Source: Emydura subglobosa (lineage: Eukaryota; Chordata; Testudines; Chelidae). Taken from it: 64,000 bases of DNA. The position numbers and the translations under genes were made by a program. The notes beneath the pieces were generated by a model. It did not search any database, had not been told where the DNA came from, and worked only from the letters and a program-made list of their open reading frames with translations. Of the stretch, positions 57,661 through 64,000 are shown one piece after another. Where the stretch lies: contig ML679968.1 in assembly GCA_007922225.1 (NCBI GenBank), forward strand, positions 11,848,399 to 11,912,398, written 5' to 3'. Position 1 is the stretch's first letter, and the number at the start of each line of letters is the position of its first letter.

Positions 57661-59495
57661 TTTGTCGTTATTTAATTTAGAATCATGGAATACAGTTGTT
57701 GGTATAAATATTTTCACAGTAATGACAGCAGATTATATTTTGAAGCTCACCTATTAAATCCTCAACCCCTAGCTGTTCTTTTTGAAGAAGGCAAGGAAAG
57801 GCTTTTGAGAGCTTATAGAGTAATAAATGACCAAATCTTGATGAGGTTATCTTAAATTGTGCCAAGGCTTGTCATGGCTTAGCCACGGCACCTCTAGGCT
57901 TGACAGTTCATAGCCCTGGCACTTCTGCGCTTGCTGCATCAGTTCTGAATGTAAAAAATATGACTTGAGCCCAGCACCTCTTTCATGACAAATTAAGCAC
58001 TGAGTCAAGTGTTGGGTGACCTTTTTAAAATAGTTGATTCCAAAAAACTCTAAAGCTGATGCTATGTGGACACAATGTTTTTTTGTTACAAAGGGCTTGT
58101 TACAGTGAATTACTGTAAATGTCAGTTGTGCTTTCAATTGAAGTCTTAATCTAAACAGATTTTGTAAAGATTTGTAAAGCAACCCTATAGGAACCATTAT
58201 CATTAGAGATGCATAGGCTTCCTGCTTCCACATCTGTGAGCTGAGATTGCTGTAACAGATTAACTAAATCTCCAAATGCCTACACCTAAATGGAAATTTG
58301 TAGAGTGTTGCTCTTGGAGGAAACAAGTTAACTGAATCCACCAAAAACTGAAGAAACAGTAGGAGTAGTACCCAGTCTTCAATTTTATTCCTAATTAAGG
58401 TCCCATGTGAACAAGACTCCCATACCTTTGCAGGCCCCCAGTGACATTAGTGGCGCAAGGGGTCAACTGACCTGAAGCAAGTTCCAGGATCTGGGAGTTA
58501 GTCTTTAATACAAATGTGTATTGTACTCCAAAAATCTGGTGGAAGTTACTTAGCCAGCAGTTTAATTGGCTTCTTTCTTTTTTTTTCTTTTGTGGTATAA
58601 AGCAACTTCTTGAGCCTGGGCATGAAAGGGGCTAGAATACTTTGGGACCAATTCCACCCTGTTCTGTGCAGATTAGGTGGGTGATGGATTGGCGTACATC
58701 AGACCTAGTACTATAAGCGGCTGCTGTCTCACCAAATTCACTTGGGGAACATGTAAAGGCTTCTGAATGACTGACACACATTCTGTAATGTGCCCTCATG
58801 CTGCTTTCTTTAAAGAACCATCATTCTTCCACCTTTTATTTACCTGGTCACCCTGAGCCCTTCTTTCCTGTATTAGCAGGATGGCTCTTGGAACAGGCAC
58901 ACAACTAGCTTGGCTTTGTTTCTCCTTCTTTAGCGGTCCATGCAATTTTGCTAAGGACAAAGGGCTAGATTTTTAAAGGTATATAGGAGTCTAATGATGC
59001 AGAAAGGCACTTAAAGTGCCTAAGCAGGTTGAAAATCCCAATAGATTCCTATTGGCATCTTTAGGTGCTGAAATATCTTTGAAAAACTGGTCCTGAATGT
59101 GTGTGTGTGCATTGTGTGCTTGCCCATCCTCATAATAGCATATTCTGCTGTATAAAAAATGCAGAACTTTACAAAAAATCTAAGTGATGAAAATAGTACA
59201 CCTCAATTCCACATTAAAAGCCACTATGTGACCTAATCCATGCTGAATTGCAATCAACATAGCTCATTTTGTTATCTATTCATGGTATACCCTGAGCTTC
59301 TTGGTTTCCCTTTGCTTTATCATTCCTATACCTTTGAACTTTACATTCTTCTTTGTCCTACCATATCTAAAGATTTATGGCCTGGGTTTGCAGAGATAGT
59401 GTGTGTGACATCTGTGAGACATGGGAAACATGAGGAATTCAAAATACTATTATATTCTAATGTGCCAGACAGACATGGTCTTTTGTGACACTAAG
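57661..59495. other. Unassigned DNA with one MITE
   Basis: Contains the MITE listed at 58962-59095. A 128-codon minus-strand frame at 57847-58233 has no recognisable domain. No gene was called. Confidence 0.4.
58962..59095. mobile_element. Palindromic MITE
   Basis: The left end gggctagatttttaaaggtatatagg pairs imperfectly with the right end gctgaaatatctttgaaaaactggtcc, and an inner palindrome (ggcacttaaagtgcc, 59007-59021) is present. It is the gattttnaaaggta type of dispersed element, also suggested at 8108 and 44956. Confidence 0.6.
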
Positions 59496-60082
59496 TGTTA
59501 AATGTGTTTTCGGGGCCCTGGCATACTGAGGTGGTTCCCTGAGGAATCCCAGGGAAGTGGGTAGTGGACATTTCCCAGCACTGGTTGTGCAAAAACCCAG
59601 GCTTTGACACTTTGCCCTGAGGAAAGGGCTATTGACTGATGATTACTTATTACGGGAGGCGAGAGATCAAAGGCCCAAACTGTATAAAGAAATAGTTGAA
59701 CTATCCCAAGATTGTTCTTGATCTAAATCCTGACATGAACTTGTAACCAAGTGAGCAAACCCCATTGAGGGGTTTGAAAGACAGACACATCAGAACTTTG
59801 TTGAAATTGGGGGTGAAATCAGGTAAGCTTTTAGCATGCGTGTAGGTATACACTGGGATAGTCCCTGGAGAAAGAAAACCACAGATGCTTGCCCATGGTC
59901 AGACCTGCTCAGGAAATAACAGTGAAGCATAGAGGAACTGCAAGCCTAAGCCCCTGCTCTGGAGGGAGAGAGAGACAGGTTCTGACCAATAGAAATAATA
60001 GGTAGGAAACCTGAACCCTTAAGAGGATGCCTCGGGTCATGTGTGTCAAAGGAGAAAATGTATTTAACTTGGAACTGTGACA
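59496..60082 (+). mobile_element. Solo LTR with 5-bp TSD
   Basis: The 587-bp block starts tgttaaatg and ends actgtgaca, giving TG...CA ends. It is flanked by ctaag on both sides (59491-59495 and 60083-60087). A TATA-like box (ctgtataaag, 59680-59689) is in the interior. I recognise the body, from memory, as a dispersed LTR-like repeat of turtles. No internal retroelement genes adjoin it, so it is read as a solo LTR. Confidence 0.7.
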
Positions 60083-62094
60083 CTAAGCACCCATCGCTCC
60101 CATAGACTTCAGTCTTCCAATACCAAAGCGGGTATCAGCAGAGATGCAGACTGGGTTTGATTCCTGATCCAACATGTCAACACTGTCAGATCAAGCGTTG
60201 TTATAAATTACATCTGTCTACACCCTTATCTCTAGGTAAATGAACAACAACAACTTTAACAACACATAACATTCCTGACACTCAGAATTACATGTCTCTG
60301 AAGGTCAGTGCTTTATTTGTATATCTTTATTTAATTGCTCTTACAATGTGGTATATATATAAACATCCACAGAAGGCCCCTACCTCTTTTTTTATAAGGA
60401 GGTAAGGTTTGTGTTTTCAGGCAAATCTGTTCTGAATTTGTAGATTTTCCTTTTTATGATATCACTTAGAGGATGAAAAAAACATATAAATAAGTCATCC
60501 ATTAAATTACATACATTGGTGTCATAGCTCTGAGGCTTTCCCAGTAATAGCATCTGAGGAATTCACAGCTCCAACTTGGGACTCTGTTCTGCACAGATGT
60601 CTATTACATCACTGTGTTCTTTGGGAAAGCCAAGCTAACCATATTATTGCAGGATTAACATAGTACATGCTTAACATGTTCCCTGAAAGCAAATTAATAA
60701 TTGCACGTGTTCTCTGAAAAAAAGAATAAGTTGGTAGAGTTCAGCTAACATAATGTCAGTGTGACCCTGAAGCCACCAAATAAAATTACTACAATTATAG
60801 TAATTTGACCTATATAGTGCAAAAAGCCATATCAGCTTGATTTCTGTCTTCAAGAAAAAAATGTTTCATTGGTGTAAATAAGAGTCCTGTATGCTTATTG
60901 TACCTTGTAATGTTATTCTGTAATGGAAATCTAAAATAAGCATTAGCCCAGAGTGGGATTTTTGTTGTTGCTCTAATGCTGTTTCCATTGAGGTCAATGA
61001 TAAAACTCTAGTTGATTTCAATGGGAAGCAGAGGCAGGCCAATGCTAAGTGTTACTGAAAATCCTATCCACAATATTAAAAATTAAAATCTACCTTATAC
61101 TGGCATTGTCTCTCTAATGGTAAGAAGTCCATATGAATGCAAGCAAATATGAGCATCTGATCTGCAAATTCAGGAATGTCAATTTTTTTTATTTAGTTTG
61201 CAAAGGATTGGTCTTTTGTTTTCATTATAGCATTTATGATATATTTATATGATGAATTAAACATGCATAGTTGTCATCCATCTTCACATTATATGTATTC
61301 TGTGTAAGGAGCTGTTCCTCCCATACTGTTTGAAAAATTGGTATTCTTTGCAGAGAAAGTTCAAATGCCATTACAAAAATCAAAACTCTCTTGTTTAAAA
61401 TATCCTATGTTGCTTTGCAAAATGAAATTACAGCTCCTTATATGTCGTCATTTCCTGATTTAACAACAAAAAATAATCCAAAGTTTCCTGGTAATAAAAT
61501 ACTTTAGGAAGCATTCTTGAATTCTTCTCTCCCACATATGCCACCATTATTACCTGAACAGATGTTCATTTTATTTTGGGACCAGCATATTTCTTACCAC
61601 GTCCTGTGATCACAATTATAGTGAATGCCTTCTTATCTCTTCTTTTCTATCTTAAGTGGGGAAGTCTTCTTACCCACAAACTGTCAGTGCTGATAAAGAA
61701 GTAAATCATTCATATGCCATCCATATTATTCAATAAATGTTGATATCATCATTTAGGCCATATTTTTAAAGCACTTAAACACCTATTTAAGTCTTATCAA
61801 AGTCAGGGTTTATCTTAAGGGCAATAGATTAGGAGTTATTTGCAGTTTCATCAAGTTTGAATTTGTTTTTATTTATATGAAAATGTTCAAAATTAAATTG
61901 CTGATAGTGAAGATTCAAAAGTCTTCAGGCTCTTCAGAGATTGTGTTTTGGAAGTTTTAAGTCACAGAAGTTTGGACGCTTAACTAGAACTTATGTTAAG
62001 CAATTACTTGGGTCTTTAAAATAAGGTTCATGAGAACAGGCTCTTACATTTCCAATATAGCACTACCAACTCTTGACATCTTATTATGACTGTG
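60083..62094. other. Unassigned DNA with a MITE-like palindrome
   Basis: At about 60945-61070 a palindrome pairs atgctgtttccattgaggtca with ttgatttcaatgggaagca, and is probably a MITE relic. The rest is AT-rich with no gene recognised. Confidence 0.4.
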
Positions 62095-63222
62095 TGACAT
62101 TCCCCTCTGCAATCTGGACTGGTGTATTGCTGTGTCACCCCAATCCCTAACTCTTGGAACCCATTTTACCCCACTCTGTGTGAACCCCCACTCTTATGTC
62201 AGCCCATGCACAGCCTCCAGCAAGCAAGTTGCGCCCAGCTCAGTGAGTGAATGCATCTAGCCAGCTATTCATGGGATTATGCACTGGTATGACCCCAGTG
62301 AACACCCCCAGTCCCAGATGCAACCCTGTTTTACAATGTTTACAAGGTTTACAAGGAACCTCTGTTTTACAATGTTTATTGCTGCCCAATGCACACTGCA
62401 AGCTCATCTGTTCATTAATTTATCAAAGAAATTGATATGCACCAGCCTTGTTACTTCAAATGGAGTCCCTAACACACTTTAAACCAAATGCACTTCTTTA
62501 GATAAAAAAAAACCCCACAAATTTATTAAGTACAGAAAGATTTTACATGATAAGTCAAAGGAAAGCAGATCAGATTTGATTGAAAATAAATAAAAGGCAA
62601 ATCACATAAATTAAGCGTAACACTTTCAGCAGCCCTACAGTCTTAGATGAGTCTCACCACAGGCTGGCTGGATTCCTCCCCTGCCAGGCTCCCCCATGGT
62701 TCAGCATTTCAATTGCTTGGTGGTATTTGTAGATGGAGGTGGAAGAGAGAGAGAGAGAGAACAGCAAAATGTCTCTCCTTTTAAAAATATTCCCCCCCCC
62801 CCCCACCTCTGGGTCAGTGTATGGGTAGGTCATGTCCTTGCATGGGTTAATCCTTACCTGAGTCAGTGAGTGTTCCCTTATTGATGCTTAAGCTAGTCTA
62901 TTGTTCCTGGAAGAGCCCGTTTGTTTTATGCATGCTTTAGTAAGATGCAAACTGCCCTTCAGCTCTTGGAGGGTTTTCTCCAAATCTGCTTCAAGCTATG
63001 AAACACACCTTTGAGAACATTACATAGTGAAGCCTCTTAACCATACATATGACATTGCAACAAACATATTACTATAACAATAATGTTCAGTATATCATGA
63101 GCATTAAAAAAAATCTTACATGATGTAATTGTGTAATGTTTAATGCAAATTATACTATAAGAGTGAACATGAATGATACACAGTCACACCACAAGGGTGT
63201 ACATGGGGTGCAATGTGTCACA
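62095..63222 (-). mobile_element. Solo LTR, 1.1 kb, with 6-bp TSD
   Basis: The ends tgacatt and aatgtgtcaca are inverted partners, TG...CA on both strands. The flanks are actgtg on both sides (62089-62094 and 63223-63228). On the minus strand an AATAAA signal (complement of aaatttattaag, about 62519-62530) precedes a U5-like region ending at 62095, so the LTR is read as minus-strand. It contains a GA microsatellite (62744-62760) and a C run (62792-62804). No retroviral genes adjoin it. Confidence 0.75.
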
Positions 63223-63289
63223 ACTGTGATGTTGGCCTCTAGGGGAGCCATGCTAACATAGCTTAAACAGGGCAAAATGGCAAAGAATG

Positions 63290-64000
63290 GGGCAGACAAA
63301 GCCCTAAATACTGATGGATTTTCTTCCATCAGATATACCAAGCCAGCAACAAACAACTTCTGCTCACCTCACTGGTTATTCAGAACACAAAAACACAGTT
63401 TTCTTAAAGCTATCCAGCACTCTGGCTTTTACCCAGACAGCCAAGTCAAATATGATAGGGATTATTGAAAATCCTGTCTATCATATGTTTTTAAAAAAAA
63501 AAAAAATAAATTACCAATCCCAAAGGATCCGTCAATAAACCCTTACCAATCAGGTCAATGAATATTTCAGATCTTACCCACATACCCTCTTAAAGCCAAT
63601 GCTAATTAACTAAATATATATATTTTTATAAAGGAAAGAGGATAATGGTTAAAAGATCATTATACCTACAGAGATGAAAATTGCTTGGTTGTAAAAAAGT
63701 TCTTAATTTGCAAAAGTCTCTGGAAATTACTCAAACAGCTAGGGGGTCATCAGACCTTGTTTAAAGCTTCTTTGTTAGAAATCCAGTCCAGAGAAATGAA
63801 GACTGAACAGTCCATTTGCAGAGTTTGTTCAAATTCTCCCATGAGAATTAGCAGGGAGATTCCAGGCTGGTGCTGGGATCTCAGTCTTGTGATCCAGACT
63901 TCCGCTGACAAAGCTTGGACAGATTTGAGGTAAAAAGGATCAGGCCCACAACTTCCTTTATAGTTGAAGCAAGATGAGCATTTGCAGGTAGCTCCATCAC
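63290..64000 (-). mobile_element. Candidate LTR-like repeat running off the window
   Basis: The text of this block (caaagccctaaatactgatgg, accaagccagcaacaaacaactt, ggttaaaagatcattatac) resembles, from memory, a dispersed turtle LTR-type repeat on the minus strand. Its left end is near 63290 and its right end is outside the window. The 74-82 codon frames inside are not genes. An A run lies at 63492-63505. Confidence 0.4.

Overview
This 64 kb window reads as vertebrate nuclear DNA from a non-mammalian amniote, most likely a turtle. The reasons are the abundance of CR1 LINE fragments in both orientations, a Penelope-like fragment carrying a GIY-YIG endonuclease domain, many short palindromic hAT-type elements, several solo-LTR-like blocks, tRNA-like SINE modules and MIR/L2-like relics, all in AT-rich sequence. 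The species call rests on repeat families I recognise from memory, not on a database search. I find no convincing protein-coding host gene, no tRNA or rRNA gene and no CRISPR array. Nearly all open frames are 60-130 codons long and look like chance frames. The ones I can assign are broken transposon proteins. The window is best read as intergenic or intronic sequence.

Layout. At 1.2-2.0 kb lie tRNA-like SINE/foldback modules. At 5.6-6.6 kb is an internally deleted hAT transposon with a perfect 8-bp target duplication. At 7.0-7.8 kb is a minus-strand LTR. At 9.4-9.8 kb are a tRNA-like module and a MITE. At 10.8-11.6 kb is a minus-strand CR1 and at 14.8-15.5 kb an older one. At 18.4-18.7 kb is the 3' part of a GC-rich LTR. 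At 22.0-22.9 kb is a minus-strand LTR with three 37-bp tandem repeats. At 26.8-27.1 kb is a foldback element with tRNA-like arms. At 29.2-29.9 kb is a Penelope-like insertion with an inverted 5' part. At 30.3-31.0 kb is another LTR candidate.

From 31.2 to 34.4 kb a plus-strand CR1 carries the largest recognisable retroelement frame and is split by a 1046-bp LTR-type insertion with a 5-bp target duplication. At 34.8-35.3 kb are MITE-like sequences. At 36.4-38.0 kb a long LTR-like repeat is itself split by a 569-bp LTR of the family seen at 18.4 kb. At 39.7-40.2 kb are a MITE and a MIR relic. At 42.1-43.4 kb are minus-strand CR1 relics, and at 45.7-48.5 kb a foldback MITE, CR1 3' ends and a hAT MITE. 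At 48.6-49.7 kb is a truncated hAT element with broken transposase. At 49.8-50.1 kb is a hAT MITE with a near-perfect target duplication. At 56.0-57.7 kb are a foldback MITE and a minus-strand CR1. At 59.5-60.1 and 62.1-63.2 kb are solo LTRs with target duplications, and the window ends in another repeat-like block.

These parts do not work together as a pathway. The window is a record of successive insertions. The observations most worth checking are the hAT family whose C-terminal coding region appears to lie inside its inverted arms, the inverted Penelope-like copy, the two nested LTR insertions, and two AT-rich stretches that could be conserved regulatory DNA. I found no clear undescribed biological system, and any host-gene or enhancer reading here is speculative.
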